A stretch of DNA of 64,000 nt, taken from positions 1 to 64,000 of the forward strand of contig CAZMGM010000001.1 in assembly GCA_964565865.1 (NCBI GenBank), read 5' to 3'. The notes under the pieces are model-generated. The model was not told the origin of the DNA and made no database searches. It saw nothing but the letters and a program-made list of their open reading frames with translations. This stretch comes from CBDAPI01 sp964565865 (lineage in GTDB: Bacteria > Acidobacteriota > UBA6911 > RPQK01 > CBDAPI01). Positions 32,620 through 39,955 of this stretch are shown here, piece after piece (within the stretch, counting starts at the first letter, position 1; every line of letters begins with the position of its first letter). The position numbers and the translations under genes are program-made.

Positions 32620-35058
32620 TCAACTCCTCGTGATTGTCTCGTGCAGGTTTAAAACTACTCGGCAGACGGCGGTCCAGGCTGCCAACTCACGTGAATCAAG
32701 GACGGCAGGAAGGGGTGCCTGTCCCACCGCCACGAGCTCTTTCGCTGTGGCCGGTTCCTTCCGATAACGCTCGAGTTGATTTTCCAGGAACTTGTTCAAC
32801 TCTTCTTTCTCTCTTGCCGAGGGGATCCTTCCCACGGCTCTCCTGAAAGCAAAATCGAGCCGTGAACCCGAACCGGTCTCCGACTGAGCCAGGACCTTCT
32901 GAGCGAACACACGCGCCGATTCCACAAACGTCGGATCATTGAGCAGAACCAGGGCCTGAAGGGGAGTGTTGGAGGTCGCTCTCTCGGCAGTACATTCCTG
33001 GCGCTCAGGAGCATCAAAGGCCTTCAGAGCAGGATGCAGAAAGGTCCTCTTCCAGTAGACATAGAGACCGCGTCGATACTGATCCGCTCCGGGAGATGCA
33101 ACCCACTCCGATCCGGGCCCCAGAACTCCAAAGGTCTGGATGTCTTTCCAGTAGCCCTCCGGCTGATAGGGCTTGAAACTGGGGCCTCCGATGCTGCGAT
33201 GGAGGAGTCCGCTGATGGCCAGGGCAGCGTCACGCACCAGTTCGGCCTTGAGCCGGAACCGTGACTGCCTTGAAAACAGTTGATTGTCCGGATCAAGCGC
33301 CGTTATTTCCTGGCTGGGAACAGACGACTGCCGATAGGTCTCCGACATGACGATGGACTTGACGACGGCCTTGATGTCCCAACCTCTCTCCATAAACTCG
33401 ACGGCAAGCCAGTCAAGCAAACCGGGATGGGTAGGCCACTCGCCCTGGGCTCCCAGGTCGCCAGTATTTCCGGAGATGCCTCTCCCGAAAAACTCTCTCC
33501 ACAGACGGTTGACAAAGGCCCTTGCCGTAAGGGGATTCTGGGGCGAGGCAATCCAGTTGGCCAGATCGAGCCGGGTAGCGCGGTGGCCGGCCGTGCTGAG
33601 GCCCGGTAAAAACTCCGGGACCGCAGGCTGCACGATTTCTCCGGAATCGTCCTGCCAGTTGCCTCGGGGAAGGACTCGTACCATGCGGGGCTCTACGGCC
33701 TCGGTCACCAGAGTAACGTGAAGTTCATCGGACAGGTGGTCCAACCTGACCTGCTTCTGAGCGATCTTCTTTTGGCGGGACTTGGCCTCCGTTTCGGTAT
33801 CTTCATTCGGTTCCGGGTTCTGAAGAACTCGCAGTCGATACTCGACTTTCTTGAGCTCAGCCAGTTTCTGGCGCGACGCAGGATGGGGAGGGAGCGGCCG
33901 CTCCGGCATCATGAAGGGGTCGTTGAGGAACAGGGCCATCTCCTTAATATCCGCAAAGAAAGCAGCCATGCTGTAGAAGTCGCGTGTAGTAAAGGGGTCG
34001 AACTTGTGGTCGTGGCATTCGGCGCAGGCCATGGTCGAACCCAGCCAGGTGGTGCTGACCGTGCGAACGCGATCGGCGGCATACTTGGCTAGGTATTCCT
34101 TGGACTGAGATCCTCCTTCCTTGGTGGTCTGTCCGAGCCGGTTGAAGCCTGACGCTATCTTGTGGTCACGGTCGGCTCCGGGAAGCAAGTCGCCCGCCAG
34201 TTGCTGACGGGTAAACTTATCAAAGGGCAGATTCCGATTGAAAGCCCGAATGACCCAGTCCCGATACGGCCAGATACGCCGATGGACGTCGGAGTGATAC
34301 CCGTTGGTATCGGCATATCGAACCAGGTCCAGCCACATCACCGCCATCTTTTCTCCGAAGTGGGGCGATGCCAGCAAGCGGTCGACCACCTTCTCGTAGG
34401 CCCTCGGATCCACAGCCTCGAGAAATTCCTGGACCTCCTCATAGGCCGGGGGTAGTCCCAGCAGGTCGAAGCTCAAACGTCGAATCAGAGTCCTCTTGTC
34501 GGCCCGGGGCGAAGGGCTCAGCTTCGCTTCCGCCAGCTTCGCCCGGATGAAACGATCTATGGACCCGCGTTCAGGTCCTGCCGGGTTCTGGGGAGAAGGA
34601 ACCACGGGACGAACCAGAGGTTTGTAGGCCCAGTGCGGCTCCCATTTGGCTCCCTGCTCTATCCATCGAATCAAAAGGGCCTTTTCACGGTGGTGCAGTA
34701 CTGTGCCCCCGCTTCCCACTTCGTCCTTCTCGGGCGGAGGCATGCGCTTTTGCGGATCCTCCTGGAGTATCCGCTCCACCAGTGCGCTGGCTCGCGGCGA
34801 GCCCGGCGAAATGGCCGGAGCGTCATAGCCCTGGCGCAGGCCGATGGCTACTTCCCGGACATCGAGCCTCAGATTCGCCCTGCGAGGTCCGCCATCCGGG
34901 CCGTGGCCGGCTGAGCAGTCGTTCGAGAGAATCGGGCGGATGTCGCGGTTGAATGCGACCTGATCAGGCAGGTCGGGAGGCATCTCAAAACGGGACAGAG
35001 AAGAGCAGGAACCGAAAAGGATGGACAGGGCGCAACAGAAGACAATCTGACGGATCAT
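32620..35058 (-). CDS. DUF1549/DUF1553 protein with degenerate heme motif
   Basis: An 812-residue exported protein (signal LSILFGSC, possible lipoprotein). The N-terminal PSCyt1-like region starts at about residue 36 (FNRDIRPIL), but the heme motif reads CSAGH (Cys48, Gly51, His52), so the second heme Cys is replaced by Gly. DUF1549 follows at about 160-370 (IDRFIRAKLAEA, RRLSFDLLGLPP, DLVRYADTNGY) and DUF1553 at about 490-770 (ANWIASPQNPLTARAFVNRL, SVPSQEITALDPDN, ALVLLNDPTFVE). It opens the operon DUF1549/1553, DUF1501, DUF2231-cytochrome-LRR, LVIVD. These pairs are typical of Planctomycetota, Verrucomicrobiota and Acidobacteriota; function is unknown but presumably extracytoplasmic and redox linked. 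Confidence 0.92.
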   Translation of the reverse strand: MIRQIVFCCALSILFGSCSSLSRFEMPPDLPDQVAFNRDIRPILSNDCSAGHGPDGGPRRANLRLDVREVAIGLRQGYDAPAISPGSPRASALVERILQEDPQKRMPPPEKDEVGSGGTVLHHREKALLIRWIEQGAKWEPHWAYKPLVRPVVPSPQNPAGPERGSIDRFIRAKLAEAKLSPSPRADKRTLIRRLSFDLLGLPPAYEEVQEFLEAVDPRAYEKVVDRLLASPHFGEKMAVMWLDLVRYADTNGYHSDVHRRIWPYRDWVIRAFNRNLPFDKFTRQQLAGDLLPGADRDHKIASGFNRLGQTTKEGGSQSKEYLAKYAADRVRTVSTTWLGSTMACAECHDHKFDPFTTRDFYSMAAFFADIKEMALFLNDPFMMPERPLPPHPASRQKLAELKKVEYRLRVLQNPEPNEDTETEAKSRQKKIAQKQVRLDHLSDELHVTLVTEAVEPRMVRVLPRGNWQDDSGEIVQPAVPEFLPGLSTAGHRATRLDLANWIASPQNPLTARAFVNRLWREFFGRGISGNTGDLGAQGEWPTHPGLLDWLAVEFMERGWDIKAVVKSIVMSETYRQSSVPSQEITALDPDNQLFSRQSRFRLKAELVRDAALAISGLLHRSIGGPSFKPYQPEGYWKDIQTFGVLGPGSEWVASPGADQYRRGLYVYWKRTFLHPALKAFDAPERQECTAERATSNTPLQALVLLNDPTFVESARVFAQKVLAQSETGSGSRLDFAFRRAVGRIPSAREKEELNKFLENQLERYRKEPATAKELVAVGQAPLPAVLDSRELAAWTAVCRVVLNLHETITRS

Positions 35059-35149
35059 GGGGACTCAATAGTCGGTTAAACCCGCAAGAAGTGATAACAC
35101 GCTTCCAAGCCGTACCAGCCGGGGAACTCAGGCAGTCTAATGTTTTTCC

Positions 35150-35181
35150 AGCAGCCTGTGTTGAGAATTCCACAGGCTGCT
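35150..35181 (-). terminator. 11-bp perfect stem-loop after fdhA
   Basis: AGCAGCCTGTG (35150-35160) and CACAGGCTGCT (35171-35181) form a perfect 11-bp stem with a 10-base loop, 33 bp beyond the fdhA stop. There is no U tract in the fdhA direction; a T run lies on the other side. It is the strongest hairpin of this spacer. Confidence 0.5.
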
Positions 35182-35213
35182 ATTCGCTGCGGGTGTGCCG
35201 TCCGGAACGTGGG

Positions 35214-36401
35214 CTACGCCACCATGCCATGAGGGTCGATCACATACTTCTTAGCAGCTCCCTGGTCAAAGTCTTTGTAGCCCATCGGTGACTCATCCAA
35301 GGAAATGACCGTCGCATTCACGGCATCGGCAATCTGGATCCGATCCCACAGGATAGACTGCATCAACTCTCTGTGATACTTCATGACCGGACACTGCCCC
35401 GTGGTAAAGCGGTGGCTCTTGGCCCAGCCCAGGCCAATGCGGATGTTCAACACCCCGATCTTGGCGTTCTCATCGGTAGCACCCGGATCGCCGGTGACGT
35501 AGAGACCGGGGATACCGATCGCGCCTCCGGCCCTGGTGATCTGCATGGTAGCGTTCAACACTGTGGCCGGATGTTCCGCTGCTGCGTCGGAGCCGTGACC
35601 GCGGGCTTCGAATCCCACACAGTCAACGGCCGCGTCCACTTCCGGTTCGCCCACGATCTGCTCGATCTGTTCCCCCAGTGTTGCATCCTGGCGCAGGTCC
35701 ACCGTCTCACAGCCGAAGGATCGAGCCTGTTCGAGCCGTTCCGGAATCATATCTCCGACGATGACACAGGCGGCTCCCAGAAGCTGGCAGGAGGCAGCGC
35801 TGGCCAGACCGACAGGTCCCGCTCCAGCCACATAGGCGATGGCTCCGGGACCGACCCCAGCCGTTACAGCACCGTGAAAGCCGGTCGGAAAGATATCCGA
35901 GAGCAGGGTGAGATCTCGGATCTTGTCCATTGCCTGATCCTTATCCGGGAACTTCAAAAGATTGAAGTCCGCGTAGGGGACCATCACATACTCGGCTTGA
36001 CCCCCGACCCAGCCTCCCATGTCCACATAGCCATAGGCGGCACCGGGGCGGGCTGGATTGACGCTGAGACAGACCCCGGTGTGCCGTTCCTTGCAGCTGC
36101 GACAGCGGCCGCAGGCGATGTTGAAAGGAACAGAGACCAAGTCTCCCACTTGGAGAAATTCGACGTCCCTGCCGCACTCAATGATCTCCCCCGTAATCTC
36201 GTGACCGAGCACTAATCCAGCCGGCGCGGTAGTTCGCCCCCGCACCATGTGTTGATCGCTTCCACAAATGTTAGTGGACACGATCTTGAGAATGACACCG
36301 TGGTCGCATTTTCGGCTGCCTAGCTCCAGGACCGGAAAGTCTAGGCTCTGGACCTCTACAACACCCGGCTCCAAGTAAACGACACCCCGATTTTCCGCCA
36401 T
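35214..36401 (-). CDS. fdhA: glutathione-independent formaldehyde dehydrogenase
   Basis: A 395-residue zinc medium-chain dehydrogenase closely matching Pseudomonas-type FdhA from memory (usual length about 398). Catalytic zinc ligands are Cys46 (NICGSDQH) and His67-Glu68 (GHEITGE); structural zinc uses Cys97, Cys100, Cys103 and Cys111. The long insert AAYGYVDMGGWVGGQAEYV and DKDQAM are FdhA features, as is tightly bound NAD that lets it dismutate aldehydes. The reaction is formaldehyde to formate with NAD, without glutathione. GGAGGAAATC precedes the ATG. It stands alone; its likely role is detoxifying formaldehyde released by demethylation or dioxygenase reactions. Confidence 0.93.
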   Translation of the reverse strand: MAENRGVVYLEPGVVEVQSLDFPVLELGSRKCDHGVILKIVSTNICGSDQHMVRGRTTAPAGLVLGHEITGEIIECGRDVEFLQVGDLVSVPFNIACGRCRSCKERHTGVCLSVNPARPGAAYGYVDMGGWVGGQAEYVMVPYADFNLLKFPDKDQAMDKIRDLTLLSDIFPTGFHGAVTAGVGPGAIAYVAGAGPVGLASAASCQLLGAACVIVGDMIPERLEQARSFGCETVDLRQDATLGEQIEQIVGEPEVDAAVDCVGFEARGHGSDAAAEHPATVLNATMQITRAGGAIGIPGLYVTGDPGATDENAKIGVLNIRIGLGWAKSHRFTTGQCPVMKYHRELMQSILWDRIQIADAVNATVISLDESPMGYKDFDQGAAKKYVIDPHGMVA

Positions 36402-36550
36402 GATTTCCTCCTGCCGATGAGATGGCCTTTCTTCCCCCGGTTAGTTGAAAACGGGTACCAGATTATCATCCCGGCGGCCAGAACTCTAGAACTCCCACCG
36501 AACAACCGTCATGGTTACCTGCTGCCGACTCTTCAACCAGGGTCTATCTG

Positions 36551-36621
36551 GTAGGGGGTAACCCCGGTGGTCGCCTTCGTCAGGGTTCCAGGTTCGTAGG
36601 GGCAACCCTAGGTTTGCCCCT
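36551..36621 (+). repeat. two GTAGGGG-type hairpin elements in a 353-bp spacer
   Basis: The divergent spacer 36402-36754 is over 300 bp. It holds two related elements: GTAGGGGGTAACCCCGGTGG (from 36551, core GGGGT-A-ACCCC) and GTAGGGGCAACCCTAGGTTT then GCCCCT (36596-36621), each able to fold on itself. They resemble dispersed REP-like repeats. Near 36710 TACAAT is a possible -10 for the propeller gene, without a clear -35. Nothing else is recognised. Confidence 0.4.
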
Positions 36622-36754
36622 CAGCGGGACGACACGAGACCGCCCCCCCGGCTTCATAGAACTACGTAGCGATCAAGAGTGTTATTCGGGACCCAAAGTA
36701 CTACAATGCTGCGGAAGTCAGCAGATGTATCGCCGCAGCTGGAGGTTTTCAAGC

Positions 36755-37870
36755 ATGAACAGTTTCAAGTGGGTATTGTATCCAGTCGTCATCGGTTTGG
36801 GCCTGTCCTGGTCACTAGGCCATCATCCACATCCCGGCCATGGTCCAAGCGAGACTGCAGGAGGCGGTAAAGCTGCAGTGGCCGTTACCGCCCCCACAGG
36901 AGTGAGCGGGCAGGGAGACTTACGCTTTCGAGTGCTTTATATGCGCTCACACCTCCCCGAGGAGGCGGTTGCCGTTCTGGAGTCGGCTCACGGCGGCTTT
37001 GCCGTCGACCGGCGACAGGGCAGGGGGCAGACCTATTTCGCTCTGCCGGGAGCCGGAATCATCGAGATCAGTGGCGACCTGGCCTCTACCCGAATGCTCG
37101 ACACGGATGAGAGCATGAAGGGCCTGAATATGCACAATGCCACCATCTGGTACGATTCGGATGGAACGCCCTTTCTAAGTTTCCCGGCCAACAATGGCGC
37201 TCGCGTCTTCACGACCACTATTCAAGGAAAACTCGTGCACACGCTGGGCCCTCCGAGTGGCCGGGCGAACTTCGACTTGCCTACCGTCGACGATTATTTC
37301 TTCGTCGGGGGGAAATTTGCGCCGACCGACGTCGAGTATTTGAAGGGACTGCTCTATATCGCAACTGGCTATTCCGCCCTCGACTATGTGTTGACGGCAA
37401 GGGTCACCGGCACCAAGCCCTTTCGCGTGGTCTGGAATGACCTGGCTTTTGGGGGAAAGGGGAAAGGGCCGGGACAGCTCGGAACAGGCCATGGGATCAC
37501 GGTTTCACCGGATCAGAAGAGAGTTGATGTGGCCGACCGGCCCAACTCGGAAGTGGAGCGCTTTACGCCCTATGGCCACTACCGTTCCACCTGGAGCCTG
37601 CCCATCGGCTCCTATCCCTGCGACGTCGACTATTCGGGCAATCTGGCCATTGCCGGTTGCCTGCATGGACACGACCGGGATAAAGGTGCACCTATTTACC
37701 TCTTCGAGAACCGTAAGCTGGTTTCCACGGTCATGATCAAAGAGGAGCTGGGCCTGGAAAAGTTCCAGCACATCCACAACGCGGTTTTGCGCAAGATCGG
37801 CGACCGTTACTACATCATCGCCCAGGCCTGGAACCCGGGGGATTTTGCGATCCTCGAACAGGTGCAGTAG
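36755..37870 (+). CDS. exported six-bladed propeller (NHL-like) protein
   Basis: A 371-residue exported protein. The ATG at 36755 with GGAGG upstream is chosen because it starts the signal segment (FKWVLYPVVIGLGLSWSLG); the frame remains open further left without a signal. A His/Pro-rich stretch HHPHPGHGP follows, which could bind metal. Then come propeller-like strands: FALPGAGIIEISGD, HNATIWYDSDGTPFLSFPA, FAPTDVEYLKGLLYIATGYS, GTGHGITVSPDQKRVDVADR and PCDVDYSGNLAIAGC. It is NHL/6-bladed in style, with no catalytic call. It lies divergent from fdhA and convergent to the sulfotransferase cluster. Role unknown, likely binding or lactonase-like at the periplasm. Confidence 0.75.
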   Translation: MNSFKWVLYPVVIGLGLSWSLGHHPHPGHGPSETAGGGKAAVAVTAPTGVSGQGDLRFRVLYMRSHLPEEAVAVLESAHGGFAVDRRQGRGQTYFALPGAGIIEISGDLASTRMLDTDESMKGLNMHNATIWYDSDGTPFLSFPANNGARVFTTTIQGKLVHTLGPPSGRANFDLPTVDDYFFVGGKFAPTDVEYLKGLLYIATGYSALDYVLTARVTGTKPFRVVWNDLAFGGKGKGPGQLGTGHGITVSPDQKRVDVADRPNSEVERFTPYGHYRSTWSLPIGSYPCDVDYSGNLAIAGCLHGHDRDKGAPIYLFENRKLVSTVMIKEELGLEKFQHIHNAVLRKIGDRYYIIAQAWNPGDFAILEQVQ

Positions 37871-37881
37871 CAGTCGTAACA

Positions 37882-38052
37882 TTAGAAAGCTTGGACCGTA
37901 GGGGTCATTCTGGTGCCGACCCGCTCGGTGAAGTAGACCGACTCAGGATTCAGATCCTCCAGAATAGCCACTGGTTTTTACCGGCAGTGCCCTCCCTTAC
38001 CAAGGTATTGAACAGCTCTTGGGGCAGGCTCGCGGTCAGTTAAGAAACGCAT
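37882..38052 (-). pseudogene. small protein interrupted by in-frame TAA
   Basis: On the minus strand AGGAGG stands 6 bases before an ATG (38052), followed by 24 codons (MRFLTDREPAPRAVQYL...), a TAA (37980-37978), and then in the same frame 31 more codons with protein-like content (KPVAILEDLNPESVYFTERV...) to a TAA at 37884-37882. Good initiation plus an open frame on both sides of one stop suggests a recently broken or truncated small protein. No family is named with confidence. It occupies most of the 264-bp convergent spacer. Confidence 0.4.
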
Positions 38053-38134
38053 AGAAATCCTCCTTTTCTTCTAAGGTCGACGGTCAAAAGTCAAGAGATT
38101 CAGAACCCGGCACCCTGGACTTTCAAGCAACGCA

Positions 38135-38749
38135 TCAGCTCGCCCGATTGCGGTAGAGACCGGGTTCCACGGCAGATGCCATGACTGTGGCGTCAAGTTC
38201 TTGCTGGAGAAATTCTGCCAGCTGTGCGGCTCCTCGCAGCGGGTCGCCGACCACCTCGGAGTACTGAAGATCGAGCACTTTAAAATTGGACTGTTGTCTG
38301 AGCCACGGCTCGAGCGACCGCAGGTGCTGCTCGAAAAGAGCGATCACCTTCTTGTCATCCGAGCTGAGTACCTCTCCCCGCCGCACCAGCATCTTATTCT
38401 GGGAACGCATCACTTCCTGTAAATGACGATTCATGAAGATGACGCGGTAAGCATGCTCGTCCGGCAGTTCACGGAGGAGGTGCGAGATAATCTTGACAGC
38501 CTTCCCCCGAGCCTCTTTCAACCAGGACTTGTCGCCTTGCTCAGCCAGGCCCTTGACCCTTTCCATCTCGAAGTAACCCTTGGGATTGTCCTCGTCAGGG
38601 ATTCGTACCCGGTCTGTCAACAAAGGGATGCCACCTGCGGCGAGCATTTTCATCGCCATGGATGTTCCGGAACGGGGCAGCCCGGACACTACAATGACGG
38701 GTTCTCCATGGCTGCGCCGTATCCAGAACCGTCGGAGGTTCGCAAGCAA
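38135..38749 (-). CDS. sulfotransferase-family protein
   Basis: A 204-residue P-loop protein with the PAPS 5'-phosphosulfate loop near the start (VVSGLPRSGTSMAMKMLAAG, residues 19-38) and FMNRHLQEVMRSQ around 105-117, where family members carry the 3'-phosphate Arg/Ser site. It is shorter than most sulfotransferases (250-330 residues) but the fold core is present. The start is a TTG with GGGGAAG upstream. It would transfer sulfate from PAPS to a hydroxyl or amine of a cell-surface molecule, or act as a related nucleotide-binding enzyme. It ends the minus-strand cluster with the membrane protein and two AlkP-like enzymes. Confidence 0.78.
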   Translation of the reverse strand: MLANLRRFWIRRSHGEPVIVVSGLPRSGTSMAMKMLAAGGIPLLTDRVRIPDEDNPKGYFEMERVKGLAEQGDKSWLKEARGKAVKIISHLLRELPDEHAYRVIFMNRHLQEVMRSQNKMLVRRGEVLSSDDKKVIALFEQHLRSLEPWLRQQSNFKVLDLQYSEVVGDPLRGAAQLAEFLQQELDATVMASAVEPGLYRNRAS

Positions 38750-38786
38750 GAGTATCTTCCCCTAGTATTCCGTTAGCACAGCGCTA

Positions 38787-39614
38787 TTATAGCTTCACTC
38801 CCATCGGTCCCTTGCAAACAAAGGCTGCCAGGACGGAAGCAACGAAAAAGAAAACTAGCCAGTGAATCCGCCACCCGAACACCTTCAGTGGAAGGGGCGG
38901 ATACACCACTTCAATGCTCGAAACCAGCACCGAGTCCGCCAGTGGCTCCTCACCGTGATACAGAAGCACGTCGGCGAGACGAGCAGACTTGAGAGGCGAG
39001 ACCGGCTCCCATCCAGTCCCTCCTTGAACATTCTTTCTAACCATCTGAGAGCCTATGTGAAGCTCCAGCGAATGTCGTCCGGGTTCTTTGAGTCGGATTC
39101 TCCAGGCGGCCTCGCCCAGGCCCGGAATGCGCACAGGAGGTGTTTCAACCGTGACTGCGGGTGGGGCCTCCAGCCGCACCTGCTCGAGCAACGTCGGGTT
39201 TGCAAAGGTGGCCTTCAGGAGGGTGCTCTCTTCGGGAAGAAGCGGCCGATAACCAAAACTGTAATTGAGCTGAATCAGAAGGAGGAGAATCGGAGCCAGA
39301 AGAATCAGCATCGGAAACAGCGAATGGCGCATATAGGTGAGCGTGTCTCTCAGAATCTTCACTTGAAGGCGGAGCACCACGGGAACGTCGTGCTGGTAGA
39401 GCCGGACTCCCAGCAGATTGCCCCGAATCCTGTCTCGCACTCCTGCAATTCCCTCCTGGTTTGAAACCCGTCCGTAGACCCACACCATGAAAACACCTGT
39501 CAAAGCCGAGAGGAATGCCAGCCCCCAGATGGGAGCCAGCCCGTGAAAAGGCCAGAGCAGGAGGGCGAAGATGGCCTCCATGAATCGATTGATGGTGTAG
39601 ATGACAGTCGTCAT
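38787..39614 (-). CDS. membrane protein with EMC3/YidC-like N-terminal plan
   Basis: A 275-residue membrane protein not firmly assigned. There is one long N-terminal hydrophobic hairpin or helix (about 12-50), a basic amphipathic segment (VRDRIRGNLLGVRLYQHD), a second helix (about 96-118, LFPMLILLAPILLLLIQL), a large beta-rich domain (about 120-245) and a C-terminal helix (250-270). The N-terminal order of helix, charged coil and helix recalls the DUF106/EMC3/YidC insertase superfamily, but that is a loose resemblance. The outer domain has ETPPVRIPGLGEAAWRIRLK and no metal motif. It lies 37 bp upstream of the sulfotransferase and downstream of a hairpin repeat; a job in envelope assembly is plausible. 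Confidence 0.65.
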   Translation of the reverse strand: MTTVIYTINRFMEAIFALLLWPFHGLAPIWGLAFLSALTGVFMVWVYGRVSNQEGIAGVRDRIRGNLLGVRLYQHDVPVVLRLQVKILRDTLTYMRHSLFPMLILLAPILLLLIQLNYSFGYRPLLPEESTLLKATFANPTLLEQVRLEAPPAVTVETPPVRIPGLGEAAWRIRLKEPGRHSLELHIGSQMVRKNVQGGTGWEPVSPLKSARLADVLLYHGEEPLADSVLVSSIEVVYPPLPLKVFGWRIHWLVFFFVASVLAAFVCKGPMGVKL

Positions 39615-39642
39615 ATTAGACGCGGTCGCCGCGCTGAGGAGA

Positions 39643-39711
39643 GTGGGAGGGGCCTTGGGAGCCGCGCACCGAAGGGGTTTAAACGGTCGCGGCTCCCAAG
39701 GCCCCTACCAC
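39643..39711. repeat. 24-bp inverted repeat, MITE- or terminator-like
   Basis: Arms 39643-39666 and 39688-39711 are complementary over 24 bp with one mismatch, around a 21-base loop containing GTTTAAAC. The arm reads AGGGGCCTTGGGAGCCGCG. It lies between two minus-strand genes. Its perfection and length exceed an ordinary terminator and suggest a mobile or REP-type element. Confidence 0.7.
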
Positions 39712-39742
39712 TTCAAGGAATTCCAGAACTCAAAACCCAGTC

Positions 39743-39934
39743 CTATGAGATATACCCGAGGCCCTGAAGCCTTTTCTTGATTTCCTCTTCTGAGTCGACA
39801 TCCTCCAGTTTGGCCAGCTCGTTCTCAAGGGCGTGTTCCACGAACTCCTCCACCGAGGAGTAGCCGGCAATCTCCGAGTATTTCCTGATCTTCTCCATCA
39901 AATGTTTGTTGATCTTTACCCTGGGTACAAACAT
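39743..39934 (-). CDS. small ribbon-helix-helix-like protein
   Basis: A 63-residue protein. The start FVPRVKINKHLMEKIRKYSE followed by GYSSVEEFVEHALENEL matches the beta strand, helix, turn and helix pattern of ribbon-helix-helix DNA-binding proteins, with an acidic C-terminal tail (EDVDSEEEIKKRL). ATTCTCCTTG upstream on the plus strand gives AAGGAGAAT before the ATG. It may autoregulate the cluster, or cap a toxin-like partner, but no toxin gene adjoins it. It lies 21 bp downstream of the AlkP gene and is likely co-transcribed. Confidence 0.7.
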   Translation of the reverse strand: MFVPRVKINKHLMEKIRKYSEIAGYSSVEEFVEHALENELAKLEDVDSEEEIKKRLQGLGYIS

Positions 39935-39955
39935 GAGATTCTCCTTGTTCGGCGT

